Positions 5,673 to 14,809 are shown, counted from the first letter of the stretch. The stretch is 21,154 bases of DNA from CAYNNP01 sp964398215 (GCA_964398215.1 CAYNNP010000107.1:1-21154); one strand, 5' to 3'. The notes: generated by a model from the letters alone, not told the origin. Program-made: numbers and translations.

Positions 5673-7973
5673 CTATGCAATCCGGCGGGCATACAGCCAC
5701 CACTCCAGCGCGATCAGTGCCAACATAGCTAACAGGACCCAACGCCAATACTCTTGACGACGTTCTACTCCGGATGCGTCCGTGATTTCTTCGTAACCCA
5801 AATCCAGATTCGCCGCGGCGGCGATATCTGATTCTGAACGGTCAAAAAGGTTAATCGAAAACATATCGATCACACGCTCGCTGGCTTCCACTTGGTAGTT
5901 GCCGACTTGATTCGTGTTGACATACTCAATCACGCCAGAGGGTCCGGGCTGAGTCTTTTCGGGGTCTGCATCTGTACGATTGATCGTCACATCCGTAACA
6001 GCGCTTTCAACTCGCAGTCGGACGGTTTCTCCGGGACGAAAGGTCGGTGCACCAGCGCTGTCGGCAGCTCCTGCCAAGAATCTCAGGATATTGAACATGA
6101 ACACAGGCCACGAACGTTCGTAGTGCCAATTCGTATTTTCTTCGATCGCGCCCGACTCGTTTTCAGAAAACAACTCAAACCCCATCACCAGATCTTGGTA
6201 GCCATCGCGCGGCGCGATAGCCAAAACGGGGCCAACATCGGCGCCAACCAGTTCCGTGGTGCCGGCTGGTCCCTTGACGGCTCGGCCACCAACAATCAGC
6301 AATGAGTACAGTTCCACATATCGCATCAGTGGATGCGTGCGGTCGACATCGATCAAAAAGAGGCTGGACATGTCGCTTTCCCAAGACCAATCTTGCTTTG
6401 GGATTGCGCCGATGAAAAACGAGTTTGTCAGCGGCATCACGTCCGGCGCGCAGCGATCGTAAATGATCAAATCGTCGATACCGGCTTGCGCTCGGTTCTT
6501 GTATTCGTCGGTTTTCAAATAGTTTGGAAACTGCACATCGACGACGCAAATTTTGGCTGAGCTAGGCGTTTTCAGACCGTACTCGATAGCCTTGTTTCCT
6601 GGCGTGACCACAAGAATGGAAACATTGCTTAATGGTGAAAGTCCAGCGAACGCTTGGTCGTCCAGAGCAAAATCATCTTTCCAATCGCGGCCACCGCTTC
6701 CTTCTAGTTTCAGTGTCAGACCGGCAGCTTCTTCGCTATCCAATGTGAAAGTGATGCCTGATTCTTCGCCCGGTTCCAGTTCAACACTGGTTGAATCGTA
6801 CAGTTCATCACCGACGTACAACGACGCTGTCGCAACCGCTCCTTTCGCCCCCAAATTGACAACGGTTGCAAAGGCTTGGACTTCTCCTGGTCGATCGTAG
6901 TTTCGTTCGGCAGAAAATGCCACGATGCCCAGGTTGGATGCGGAATCGGTTCCCATCGCAATGTACCGCGGCGTAAGATTCCCGAGGCTAAATTCCGAGA
7001 GCGGCGACTGATCGATGTCGACACCTTCGATCGTGACCGCACTCTTTTTCGCGTCTTTGTCATCGAGTGCGCGACCTGTATCGACGTCGACGACTTCGAT
7101 GGATTGGATTTTATTGTCGCTCCAGGTCAGTCGGGTTGGGCCAGGGAATTCGGATGATGGTGAAAACACCTCGAGCACATCACCCGTTTTGCTGTACTGC
7201 GAACGCAAGGTAACGCGTTCATTTTCGCCGATCTTCTGATAGCCAACTTCATCCAACCAGCGTGCTAACGTGATTGGGTTCGCATCGTCGCCGACGGACA
7301 AAGTACGCTGGCCGACCGTTTGGAATCCACCATCGCTGTAGATCAGCAGTTCGGCTGGCATCGCGTCGGCAACTTGCACATCATTGACATCGCCGATTTC
7401 GCTGGTGCGTTTGGGGTTCGCCAAGCCATCGGCAGCTTTCAAAGCTCCCAAGATATCAGTAGTTCGGCTGGACAATTCGGCTCGGGAAAGAGCGTCTCGC
7501 AAGCGTCCGCGATCAGAAGTGAAACTTTGCAGGACGATCGGTCGATCACTGAAACTGATCAGCATCGCTTCGTCATAATCCGTCATCGTGTTGATGCGAT
7601 CACGAATCAGCTCACGCGCTTTCTCAAATCGATTGTCAGCGTCTTCGACATCCGTTGCCGACATGCTGGCTGATGAATCGAGCAAGAACACGAAGCGATC
7701 ATTGTCGGTGGTCTCGCCACGGATGCCTGGACGCAGCAGCGCGAAAATAGCCAACAGTACAGCCAGGATTTGTAGCAGTAACAAAATGTTACGCCGGAGC
7801 CTTTGTAGCAAACTATTGACGTGCAAGTCTTCAATCGTTTGCGACCACAAAAACGTGCTGGGGACTTCGACCGCCTCGCGCCGCAATTTCAAAAAATAAA
7901 GCAACAAAATCGCAAATGGGATGATTCCCAATAGCCACCATTGCCAAGGAAAAAGTGTTGGCAGATAACTCAT
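5673..7973 (-). CDS. BatA-like VWA-domain membrane protein
   Basis: This 766-aa protein has a BatA (aerotolerance regulator N-terminal) segment: helix 1 at residues 9-29 and helix 2 at 62-82, with the LKLRREAVEVPSTFLW pattern between them. A von Willebrand A domain follows, with a complete metal-ion motif DSSASMS at 99-105. The large middle region is probably outside the membrane and carries beta-rich and glutamine-amidotransferase-like-fold segments. A last helix at about 743-761 (WVLLAMLALIALEWWLYA) ends the protein. Proteins of this kind work beside MoxR ATPases and DUF58 proteins in envelope or metal-enzyme maturation. The start ATG overlaps the DUF58 stop (ATGA at 7970-7973), so the two are translationally coupled. 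The exact role here is not known. Confidence 0.88.
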   Translation of the reverse strand: MSYLPTLFPWQWWLLGIIPFAILLLYFLKLRREAVEVPSTFLWSQTIEDLHVNSLLQRLRRNILLLLQILAVLLAIFALLRPGIRGETTDNDRFVFLLDSSASMSATDVEDADNRFEKARELIRDRINTMTDYDEAMLISFSDRPIVLQSFTSDRGRLRDALSRAELSSRTTDILGALKAADGLANPKRTSEIGDVNDVQVADAMPAELLIYSDGGFQTVGQRTLSVGDDANPITLARWLDEVGYQKIGENERVTLRSQYSKTGDVLEVFSPSSEFPGPTRLTWSDNKIQSIEVVDVDTGRALDDKDAKKSAVTIEGVDIDQSPLSEFSLGNLTPRYIAMGTDSASNLGIVAFSAERNYDRPGEVQAFATVVNLGAKGAVATASLYVGDELYDSTSVELEPGEESGITFTLDSEEAAGLTLKLEGSGGRDWKDDFALDDQAFAGLSPLSNVSILVVTPGNKAIEYGLKTPSSAKICVVDVQFPNYLKTDEYKNRAQAGIDDLIIYDRCAPDVMPLTNSFFIGAIPKQDWSWESDMSSLFLIDVDRTHPLMRYVELYSLLIVGGRAVKGPAGTTELVGADVGPVLAIAPRDGYQDLVMGFELFSENESGAIEENTNWHYERSWPVFMFNILRFLAGAADSAGAPTFRPGETVRLRVESAVTDVTINRTDADPEKTQPGPSGVIEYVNTNQVGNYQVEASERVIDMFSINLFDRSESDIAAAANLDLGYEEITDASGVERRQEYWRWVLLAMLALIALEWWLYARRIA

Positions 7974-8863
7974 CGAACAACCCCTCGTTCGCGTAGGTAC
8001 TGGGTGACGATTTTTTCCACCGAAGCGTCTGTGCGTACTGGCAAGTAGGCGATGCTACGCCGAGAACAAAATGTTTTGACCGAACCGATGAAGGCCTGGA
8101 CTGTTTCTTTGTAGCGTTCCAAGACATATTTGTTGATTGTGATTTCGGTTGCGTCGCCGTCCTCGATATCAATCAGTTTGCGATCCCCACGCAGAGGAGG
8201 ATCGATCTCTTCGGGCGACAACACGTGCATGACGAATACATCCATGCGGCGGCCAATCAACATTCGCAGCGCCGATTCGTAACCTTCTTTGTCCATCAAG
8301 TCAGTGATCAGGACAGCGATTCCTGTACCGCTATTGCGAAGCGAAAAATCTTTCACACCTTCATGAAGTGAAACGTTGTGCCCACTTTCAAGCGAATCCA
8401 GATACTGAAACATTTTCCACAAGCTGGCTCGCCCTCGTAAGACCGGCGCCCGTTTGCCTTCGGGGCCCAGCGCCGAAACGCTGACTCGGTCTGCTCTGCA
8501 GAGTCCAACGTAGCCCAGTGCCGCCGCCAACTGTTTTGCGATGTGCAGTTTGGTTGGGTCGCCAAAGTTCATGGATTCACTGGCATCGATCATCGCGTAA
8601 AAATGAAGATCTTCCTCTTCCTGAAAGAGTTTCAAAAACAGTTGATCCAATCGCGCGTACAGATTCCAATCGATCAAACGCAAGTCATCGCCCGGGACGT
8701 AGTTACGGAAATCCGCAAATTCGACACTCTGGCCTTTTCGTTTACTCCGGCGTTCGCCTTTCAGTCGGCCACGAAAGACCTTGCGGGACACCAGTTCCAG
8801 TCGCTCCAGGCGAGCAAGCAATTCGGGTGACAAAAGTGGCTGTGTATCAGTGGTGGTAGACAT
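7970..8863 (-). CDS. DUF58 domain protein (MoxR-system partner)
   Basis: This 297-aa cytoplasmic protein has the DUF58 signature GDDLRLIDWNLYAR at residues 58-71. It is followed by a VWA-like fold with a DxSxS metal motif, D93-A-S-E-S97. There is no transmembrane segment, unlike many DUF58 proteins, and the length is typical of the short soluble form. It is the first gene of its transcription unit, 184 nt from the divergent gene at 9048. A GGAGG lies only 1 nt before the ATG, closer than normal, yet no better start is present. DUF58 proteins are usually encoded next to a MoxR AAA+ ATPase; none is present on either side here. Confidence 0.88.
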   Translation of the reverse strand: MSTTTDTQPLLSPELLARLERLELVSRKVFRGRLKGERRSKRKGQSVEFADFRNYVPGDDLRLIDWNLYARLDQLFLKLFQEEEDLHFYAMIDASESMNFGDPTKLHIAKQLAAALGYVGLCRADRVSVSALGPEGKRAPVLRGRASLWKMFQYLDSLESGHNVSLHEGVKDFSLRNSGTGIAVLITDLMDKEGYESALRMLIGRRMDVFVMHVLSPEEIDPPLRGDRKLIDIEDGDATEITINKYVLERYKETVQAFIGSVKTFCSRRSIAYLPVRTDASVEKIVTQYLRERGVVR

Positions 8864-9047
8864 TCCTCCAGTTTACAGAACAAACCCACCGCCCGAGTAC
8901 CCAATGTTGTTTTTGAGTCAGGAGTCTTTTGCGCTGCTGCGAAGCGGCAAACGGGTCATTTTCAGAAAATTGACAAAAACTTGTACGCCAAGAGGGTCCC
9001 AACGTCACTATTCCAATGTACAGCTACCATTTTAGCGGAATATTGAC

Positions 9048-11459
9048 ATGCGACTGACTCTCCGAACACTGCTGGCCTATCTCGACAACACACTGGAAGA
9101 GAAGGACGCCCAGGCTCTGCGCCAAAAGATTGCTGAGAGTGGTTTTGCGACCCAGCTGATCCAGAAAATCCGGGCTTCGTTGGCAAATCAGAACATGACT
9201 GCGCCGTCGCCTGATTCGGTGCACCCAATCGCTGAACCTAATGTTATTAGCGAGTATCTGGACAGCACTCTGACGGGTGAACAATGCGCGGAGATCGAGC
9301 GTGCTTGCTTGGAAGTGGAACCACATTTAGCAGAGGCTGCTGCCTGCCACCAAATTCTGACCATGGTGCTGGGGCAACCTGCGAGTATCTCCGACGATCT
9401 GCGGCAAAAGATCTACTTGATGCCTGATCAAGCGCACGACAAATCGGCCAGCAATGACATTTCATCGATTACGATTCCCAGCGAAGAAGCGATCGACATC
9501 GACGCGCCAGTTGAATCAGCTACCACTGCCGTGCCAGATACCAAACCGGTTCCACCACTGGGTCGCGACGACTCGGGCGTATCGGATGCTCCCTCGCGTA
9601 TCCGCGAACTTGAATCGGCCAAGAAAAAACCAGCCGTCGCGGGCCGACGAAGCGACCGGTTGGCTGTCTCTGATGTTTACGATGGCCAAGTTCGGACGTC
9701 TCGCCTCACGCCTTGGCTAGTTTCATTGGGACTAGCTGGTGTTTTGCTATTTGCACTCGGAAAGATTTTTTGGGAACCGCTCTTCGGTGGAAAAAAGACT
9801 GCTAACCAAGACGAAATTGTTGGGTTGGGGCGCTATGGTATCGAGGATGGTGTACCTCTGAATCTACCAGAAGACGACGTGATGTCAGCTGGCGATAAAA
9901 AAACCACAGCCCCAGCATCAACCAACACCACCCCACCAGCAACGAACGATACACCGGCGCCCGCCGTGAATGCATCCGAGCCAGCGGAACCTTTGGTGAC
10001 ACCTGAAGTTGTCGAGCTTCCAGCTCCCGAGCCAGTCGCCGCTCCGGCGCCCGATCCAGTCGCTGCTCCAGCGCCTGATCCAGTCGCTGATCCAGTCGCT
10101 GATCCCGATATGGTCAAGCAAACCGATCCTGCTTCGCCAACCATCGTCGCTTCGCCCGATGTTCCGCCAAGCGTTCCGGCTCCAGCTGAATCACCGGATA
10201 AAAAAGCGGACATGATGCCGGCTCCGGCCGCCGATCCACCGCTTCCTACCGCAGTTGCCGCTCCAGCGCCCAGTGTTGACTCAAAAGTTGATCCAGGTCC
10301 GCCGGCTGCTAAGCCCATGATGGCTGACAAAGAAGCGGCAGCCACTTCGCTTGGCGAGAAGACATTGTTGGTGGCTCACCAAGCTTCCAATGGCAACTGG
10401 AATCGACTCAAAAAAGATGCTTCGATTCCAGCAGGAACACGATTGGTGAATGCTCCTGGTTTTCGTTCTCCAATCGATCCTGTTGCAGGACCAGGAGTTA
10501 CTTTGGTTGGTGCAAGTGAAGTCGTGTTCGGCACCCCGGGCGCAGGTCCCATGGTCGATGTGAAGTACGGACGCGGAGTTTTAACCGCCAAAACAGCAGG
10601 CGATGTAGCAACCTTGGTCCTGCCAGAGACCAAAATGAAGATCAAATTCGCGGCTAAGGGCGATCAATTGGGCTACGAACTTCGCTATTCACGGCAGCCT
10701 GGTTTTGACCCGCAGCAACCAGAAAATCACAGTACGCTGGCTCGCGTTTTTTCGGCCTCCGGTGAAGTCGATCTCGAGATCGCTGGCAAGATGATGACTC
10801 TGAAGCCAAACGATTGTCTGATTCTGCGAGGGGCAAAAGCGCCCGAACCGGTGACGCTACCGCAACCTCTGGCGTGGGTGAAAGCGAACCCGAATGACGA
10901 TTCGATCGAAGCCGAAGCTCGCAGCGGGCTGCTGGATTTGATTGCTGACCAACCCTCCGTTACGCTCGGACTTCATGAAGCGACTTCGTTTCGGCGCAGC
11001 GAGATCGGGGCACTTTCGGCACAGACGTTGTTGTTAATGGGACGCGGCCAAGTGTTCTTTGGTGGCGATGGTTTGCTTAGTAATCCAAAGCATCACTCAC
11101 ATTGGCAGCAGTACTTTGCCACACTTCGTTCCATGGTCGATCGTAACCCCGATAGTGCAACCCAAGTTCAAGTGGCGATCGCTGAAATGCAATCTGCCGA
11201 TTTAGATGCGATCGCAAAATTGTTGACCGGTTTCAGCAACAAGCAATTGGAAGCCGGTGGCGATGCCAAGCTTGTTCAATGGTTGAATGCAGAGGCTTTG
11301 TCGGTACGCGTGATGGCGCTTGAGAACTTGCGAGAAATCACGGGCACAACCTTGTTCTTTCGACCGCAAGACACTTTGAAACGTCGTGAAATGGCTGCAC
11401 GCAAATGGGAAGCCCGGCTCCGCAAAGGGGATATTCGGCGTGAGTCAATGGTAAAGTAG
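9048..11459 (+). CDS. single-pass protein with duplicated anti-sigma-like N-terminus and FecR-like outer region
   Basis: This is an 803-aa protein. Residues 8-45 and 66-105 look like two copies of one helical module, marked by YLDNTL (11-16) and YLDSTL (70-75). The second ends HLAEAAAC, close to the zinc anti-sigma motif HxxxCxxC but with the first Cys changed to Ala97; the first copy has no His/Cys set. A single membrane helix follows at about 222-242 (WLVSLGLAGVLLFALGKIFW). After it comes a long Pro/Ala/Asp-rich linker (about 285-415) and a beta-rich region at about 440-605 that resembles FecR. The C-terminus (about 620-803) is helical and unassigned. The overall plan fits a membrane sensor that holds a regulator inside the cell. 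No sigma factor gene is adjacent. I recall this architecture as common in planctomycetes but uncharacterised. Confidence 0.8.
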   Translation: MRLTLRTLLAYLDNTLEEKDAQALRQKIAESGFATQLIQKIRASLANQNMTAPSPDSVHPIAEPNVISEYLDSTLTGEQCAEIERACLEVEPHLAEAAACHQILTMVLGQPASISDDLRQKIYLMPDQAHDKSASNDISSITIPSEEAIDIDAPVESATTAVPDTKPVPPLGRDDSGVSDAPSRIRELESAKKKPAVAGRRSDRLAVSDVYDGQVRTSRLTPWLVSLGLAGVLLFALGKIFWEPLFGGKKTANQDEIVGLGRYGIEDGVPLNLPEDDVMSAGDKKTTAPASTNTTPPATNDTPAPAVNASEPAEPLVTPEVVELPAPEPVAAPAPDPVAAPAPDPVADPVADPDMVKQTDPASPTIVASPDVPPSVPAPAESPDKKADMMPAPAADPPLPTAVAAPAPSVDSKVDPGPPAAKPMMADKEAAATSLGEKTLLVAHQASNGNWNRLKKDASIPAGTRLVNAPGFRSPIDPVAGPGVTLVGASEVVFGTPGAGPMVDVKYGRGVLTAKTAGDVATLVLPETKMKIKFAAKGDQLGYELRYSRQPGFDPQQPENHSTLARVFSASGEVDLEIAGKMMTLKPNDCLILRGAKAPEPVTLPQPLAWVKANPNDDSIEAEARSGLLDLIADQPSVTLGLHEATSFRRSEIGALSAQTLLLMGRGQVFFGGDGLLSNPKHHSHWQQYFATLRSMVDRNPDSATQVQVAIAEMQSADLDAIAKLLTGFSNKQLEAGGDAKLVQWLNAEALSVRVMALENLREITGTTLFFRPQDTLKRREMAARKWEARLRKGDIRRESMVK
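10029..10104 (+). repeat. in-frame 24/12-bp tandem repeat in the linker
   Basis: Two diverged 24-bp units (10029-10052 and 10053-10076) are followed by two identical 12-bp units gatccagtcgct (10077-10088, 10089-10100). They encode residues 328-353, reading EPVAAPAP, DPVAAPAP, DPVA, DPVA. All units are multiples of three, so copy-number changes alter the linker length without a frameshift. Confidence 0.85.
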
Positions 11460-11561
11460 GATACTTACTTCGACTCACTAAAATTCCATCAGTGCAAGTT
11501 CACAACTGCTCGCCGCGGCTTGGGTGAACTAGCACCAATTGACTTCAATGGACGGCCCCAA

Positions 11562-12695
11562 ATGTTTTCGATGATGATCAGGCTACCCAAAATTGTTCTT
11601 GCGATTGCAGTGTGTATTTTGATTCCGGCGATTGGAACCAGCGACGCTGCAGAACTGCCAAAACTGGGCGACCAACTGACGCAAGATCAGGTTGTCGCGT
11701 TTGCAAAACTGGCTCTGAAAGGGATGGACCAAGAGTATCCCAACAAGCCGTCAAACGTTGTTACCGACAAGGCCTCTGTTCGTTCACCGAAAGAAATGCA
11801 CCCCGCATTTTATGGCTGTTTCGATTGGCATAGTGCATTGCACGGGCACTGGATGCTGATCCGAATTCTAAAGCAGTATCCAGACGTTCGTAACGCGGCC
11901 GAGATTCGCGCCAAACTAGACAAACACCTCACAGCCGACAATATTCAAAAAGAAGTCGAGTACTTTCAGGTCAAAGAGAACAAATCGTTCGAGCGCATGT
12001 ATGGATGGGCCTGGACGTTTCGTCTGGCAGCTGAATTGCACACTTGGGACGATCCGCAGGGCAAAATATGGCGTGAAAACATTCGCCCGCTGGAAAACAA
12101 GATCGTCGAACTAACTGAAAGCTATTTGCCGCGACTATCGTTTCCGATTCGAACAGGCGTGCATCCCGATAGCGGATGGGCGCTGGGCCAAACCTTGGAT
12201 TACGCCCGAACCGTTCAGAACAAGTCACTTGAGAAACTGGTCGTTAAACGCTGTCGTGACTTTTACTTTCGGGATAAAGACTACCCTGCTGCCTACGAAC
12301 CCTCCGGCGAAGATTTCTTTTCCGCAGGACTGAACGAGGCCGATACGATGCGGCGCGTTCTCAGTAAAGAAGAATTCTCTACTTGGCTGGATCAGTTCTT
12401 TCCCGGATTGCGAAAGGCGAAAGTCGGTACTTTGCTAACGCCCGTGGAAGTCACTGACGTTACGGACGGAAAACTCGTTCATCTTGCCGGATTGGACTTG
12501 TCACGCGGATGGACTCTGCAAGGAATCGCTTCGGCGCTGGACGGTGACGACCCGCGAGCCAAAATCCTAAATCAAAGTGCCCGCGAACATGCAGCGATGG
12601 GTTACAAGTACGTGTTCAGCGGTCACTACGAAGGCGAGCACTGGTTGGCAACGTTCGCAATTTATCTGCACACCGAAGTCGGCGTCAAAAACTGA
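11562..12695 (+). CDS. DUF2891 family secreted protein
   Basis: This 377-aa protein has an N-terminal signal peptide (residues 1-30, core IVLAIAVCILIPAIGTSDAA). The DUF2891 hallmark HPAFYGCFDWHSALHGHW is at residues 80-97, and the family's C-terminal SGHYEGEHWLATFAIYL is at 353-369. The conserved His and acidic residues and an all-helical pattern suggest an (alpha/alpha)6-barrel enzyme, possibly acting on sugars, but the family has no established reaction that I know of. The ATG at 11562 was chosen over a TTG at 11520 because the signal peptide starts there; ATGs at 11571 and 11574 are also possible. No strong ribosome binding site is visible. Its stop lies 9 nt from that of the convergent recJ. 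Confidence 0.85.
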   Translation: MFSMMIRLPKIVLAIAVCILIPAIGTSDAAELPKLGDQLTQDQVVAFAKLALKGMDQEYPNKPSNVVTDKASVRSPKEMHPAFYGCFDWHSALHGHWMLIRILKQYPDVRNAAEIRAKLDKHLTADNIQKEVEYFQVKENKSFERMYGWAWTFRLAAELHTWDDPQGKIWRENIRPLENKIVELTESYLPRLSFPIRTGVHPDSGWALGQTLDYARTVQNKSLEKLVVKRCRDFYFRDKDYPAAYEPSGEDFFSAGLNEADTMRRVLSKEEFSTWLDQFFPGLRKAKVGTLLTPVEVTDVTDGKLVHLAGLDLSRGWTLQGIASALDGDDPRAKILNQSAREHAAMGYKYVFSGHYEGEHWLATFAIYLHTEVGVKN

Positions 12696-12719
12696 CGCTC
12701 GCGATCAGGCGCTGACGCC
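12681..12719. terminator. possible shared hairpin at convergent gene ends
   Basis: The gcgtca at 12682-12687 can pair with tgacgc at 12693-12698 (5-nt loop). Alternatively ggcgtca at 12681-12687 pairs with tgacgcc at 12713-12719. The two structures exclude each other and overlap the stop codons of both convergent genes. No T-run follows on either strand, so termination is only a suggestion. Confidence 0.25.
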
Positions 12720-14471
12720 AGCCATCGTTTTGGCAGGCCGCCAATCGACTAGATGGATTTCAACTTTGCGAAATCCATTGAACTCGTTGATGACTGGGCG
12801 ATACGCAATCTCAATTGGGCCTTCGGTTGCGTTGAGTTCTTCGCACCAGTCCGCAGCACCAAAGGCTACGCCACGGACGACTTTGCTGCCTTGCTTCAGA
12901 CGAACGGTTAAATGTCGTTCGCCCGCGCCCATCTTTCGAGATGGTTCGTGCAAGTAGACTTCGCGACTGATCAATACCGGCCGCGGGTTTCCAGCACCAA
13001 ACGGAGCAATCATTTCCATTTGTTTGACCGTCTGCAAATTCAATTGTGCAAATGTCGATTCGGCGTCGATCCGAATTTCTGGCACGATCTCTTTGTCGGC
13101 CCACTGTTTGGCAACGGCTTCGCAAAAGTCGCCGCGAAACGCATCGATTTGTTTTTCGCTGATCGTGATTCCCGCAGCCGCTTTGTGCCCGCCGAATCGA
13201 ATCAACCGGTCCTCGCACTCGCTGAGCGCTTCGTAGAGATTGACGTTCGTTCCGCCAACACGACCAGAACCGACCGCCGAGCCTCGACCGGCTGAGTCCA
13301 GCGAGCATACAAAAACGGGTTTCGCGTACTTTTCGGCCAATCGGCCCGCGACGACCCCGATCACACCCGCGTGCCATCCTACGCCACAAAGCACCAACGC
13401 TGCGTCGCCTTCGGGGTCAAATTCGTTCTTGGCCTGCTTGCTGGCAGCAAGCTGAACGCTGCGCTGTAAGCTGTCGCGATTCGCATTTAACTGTTCCATG
13501 TATTCGGCCAAAGCAACGGCGCGTTCGCCTGCTGGCATGGTTAGCAATTCGACGGCCAGCTGTGCTTGTCCTAGTCGACCTGCTGCGTTCAATCGCGGTG
13601 CGATCGTGAACCCAATGCTTTCGGTGTCCAGCGCACTTCGCTCATGAAGCTTCTTGATCTTCATTAGTTCAAGCAAACCTGGCAACGGCTCTGCTTTCAA
13701 CATTCGCAAACCGTGGGCAACCAAAATTCGATTCTCGTCGACCAACGGAACCACATCAGCAACGGTACCGATAGCAGCAAGCGCCAGCGACTGCATCAGG
13801 TATCGACGTAGTTGCTCGGTAACTTTCTTGGATCCACAAATCTCTTGGCACAATGCCCAGGCGAGTTTGAATGCGACGCCCGCGCCACACAATTCACCGA
13901 ATGGGTAGGCGGTGCCGGGAAGTCGCGGATGCACGATCGCGGCTGCATTGGGCAGCCGATCGGTAAACGTATGGTGGTCAGTGATGATCAGTGTCACGCC
14001 AAGTTCGATGCATAGTTCAGCGCATTGAACACTGGTGATGCCACAGTCAACGGAAACGATGACTTTCTTGCCACGATCGGCTAGGCGCCGGATGGCGGCT
14101 TCGTTCAGTCCGTAGCCTTCGTCCAATCGGTTTGGGATGTGGTAACTGACGTCCGCGTCTAACAGACGCAAACCGTTAACCAATATGGCGCTGCCTGTCA
14201 TGCCGTCGCAGTCATAATCACCGTAGATGGCGATCGGTGTCTTTTCGCGAATAGCCTTGACCAGCAATTCAACTGCGGCCGGAATCCCAGGCAGTTCTAG
14301 TGGATCTCGGAGCCCAGTTAGCTTGGTGTCCAAAAATGTTTTGGCTTGCTCAGCATCGTAGATCCCACGCCCGACCAGGATCTGTGCAACGACCGGTGGA
14401 AAACCTGCTGATCGAGCCAGCGATTCCACTCGAGCCGAATCATGAGGCACAACACGCCAGACTCGTTGCAT
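12705..14471 (-). CDS. recJ: single-stranded-DNA-specific exonuclease RecJ
   Basis: This 588-aa protein is a full-length RecJ, a 5'-3' single-strand DNA exonuclease of recombination and mismatch repair. All DHH/DHHA1 motifs are present: DYDCDG (85-90), VDCG (141-144), TDHH (164-167), HPRLPG (181-186), GTVADVVPL (235-243), PRLNAAGR (292-299), GWHAGVIGVVAGRL (365-378), GRGSAVGSGR (395-404) and GGHKAAAG (427-434). The C-terminal OB-fold part begins near APFGAGNPRPVL (489-500). The metal-binding residues are intact, so the enzyme should be active. The ATG at 14471 has GGAG with 6-nt spacing; a TTG at 14483 in the same frame is less likely. It lies 173 nt downstream of rpmG, beyond a terminator, so it probably has its own promoter. 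Confidence 0.97.
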   Translation of the reverse strand: MQRVWRVVPHDSARVESLARSAGFPPVVAQILVGRGIYDAEQAKTFLDTKLTGLRDPLELPGIPAAVELLVKAIREKTPIAIYGDYDCDGMTGSAILVNGLRLLDADVSYHIPNRLDEGYGLNEAAIRRLADRGKKVIVSVDCGITSVQCAELCIELGVTLIITDHHTFTDRLPNAAAIVHPRLPGTAYPFGELCGAGVAFKLAWALCQEICGSKKVTEQLRRYLMQSLALAAIGTVADVVPLVDENRILVAHGLRMLKAEPLPGLLELMKIKKLHERSALDTESIGFTIAPRLNAAGRLGQAQLAVELLTMPAGERAVALAEYMEQLNANRDSLQRSVQLAASKQAKNEFDPEGDAALVLCGVGWHAGVIGVVAGRLAEKYAKPVFVCSLDSAGRGSAVGSGRVGGTNVNLYEALSECEDRLIRFGGHKAAAGITISEKQIDAFRGDFCEAVAKQWADKEIVPEIRIDAESTFAQLNLQTVKQMEMIAPFGAGNPRPVLISREVYLHEPSRKMGAGERHLTVRLKQGSKVVRGVAFGAADWCEELNATEGPIEIAYRPVINEFNGFRKVEIHLVDWRPAKTMAGVSA

Positions 14472-14514
14472 CCTTGACTCCAATTGACGTGAAGGTTGAT
14501 CCAGTGGTTGTGAT

Positions 14515-14544
14515 CAAAAAAGACGCCGGACCTATGATCCGGCG
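14515..14544 (-). terminator. rho-independent terminator after rpmG
   Basis: On the minus strand a perfect 7-bp GC-rich stem (cgccgga with tccggcg, 14524-14530 and 14538-14544) closes a 7-nt loop. It is followed by TCTTTTTTGATC. This is a classic intrinsic terminator, located about 100 nt past the rpmG stop and about 45 nt before the recJ start, and it would separate the two units. Confidence 0.8.
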
Positions 14545-14644
14545 AAAGCATATTTTTTGGCGCTGCAGGCATCAAGCGATGCGATGTGAGCAGCCTGAAA
14601 TGGACGGCCTGAAAATGGGCCGACCCGAGCACGATTGGGCCGAG

Positions 14645-14809
14645 CTACTTTTTCTTTTCGACGTGCCAGACGTGTTTACGCAGGCGCGGGCTGTATTTCT
14701 TCAGACGAAGTTTTTCACCACCGGGCTTTCGCTTCATGGTGTAGTTGTAATCGCCGGATTCTTCGCAGACCAAAAAGATGGTTTCTGCTTTCTTCTTGCT
14801 TTTGGCCAT
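14645..14809 (-). CDS. rpmG: 50S ribosomal protein bL33
   Basis: This is a 54-aa gene. Translation begins MAKSKKKAETIFLVCEESGD, continues with YNYTMKRKPGGEKLRLKKY, and ends SPRLRKHVWHVEKKK, which matches bL33 over its full length. bL33 sits in the large ribosomal subunit near the E site. Only one cysteine is present (Cys15), so this is the zinc-free form without the CxxC pairs. The ATG at 14809 has only a weak ribosome binding site (GAGTG). The gene is flanked by an intrinsic terminator downstream and a possible promoter upstream, so it is probably transcribed alone. Confidence 0.95.
   Translation of the reverse strand: MAKSKKKAETIFLVCEESGDYNYTMKRKPGGEKLRLKKYSPRLRKHVWHVEKKK

Noticed and set aside
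8970..8992. TTGACA as a promoter -35 box for the gene at 9048
   Set aside because: No acceptable -10 box lies 16-18 nt downstream (the bases there are agggtc), so the perfect hexamer alone is not enough.
9833..10345. Minus-strand frame of 170 codons rich in Gly, Ser, Ala and Thr
   Set aside because: It is antisense to the Pro/Ala-rich linker of the gene at 9048; the repetitive composition mirrors that linker and there is no ribosome binding site.
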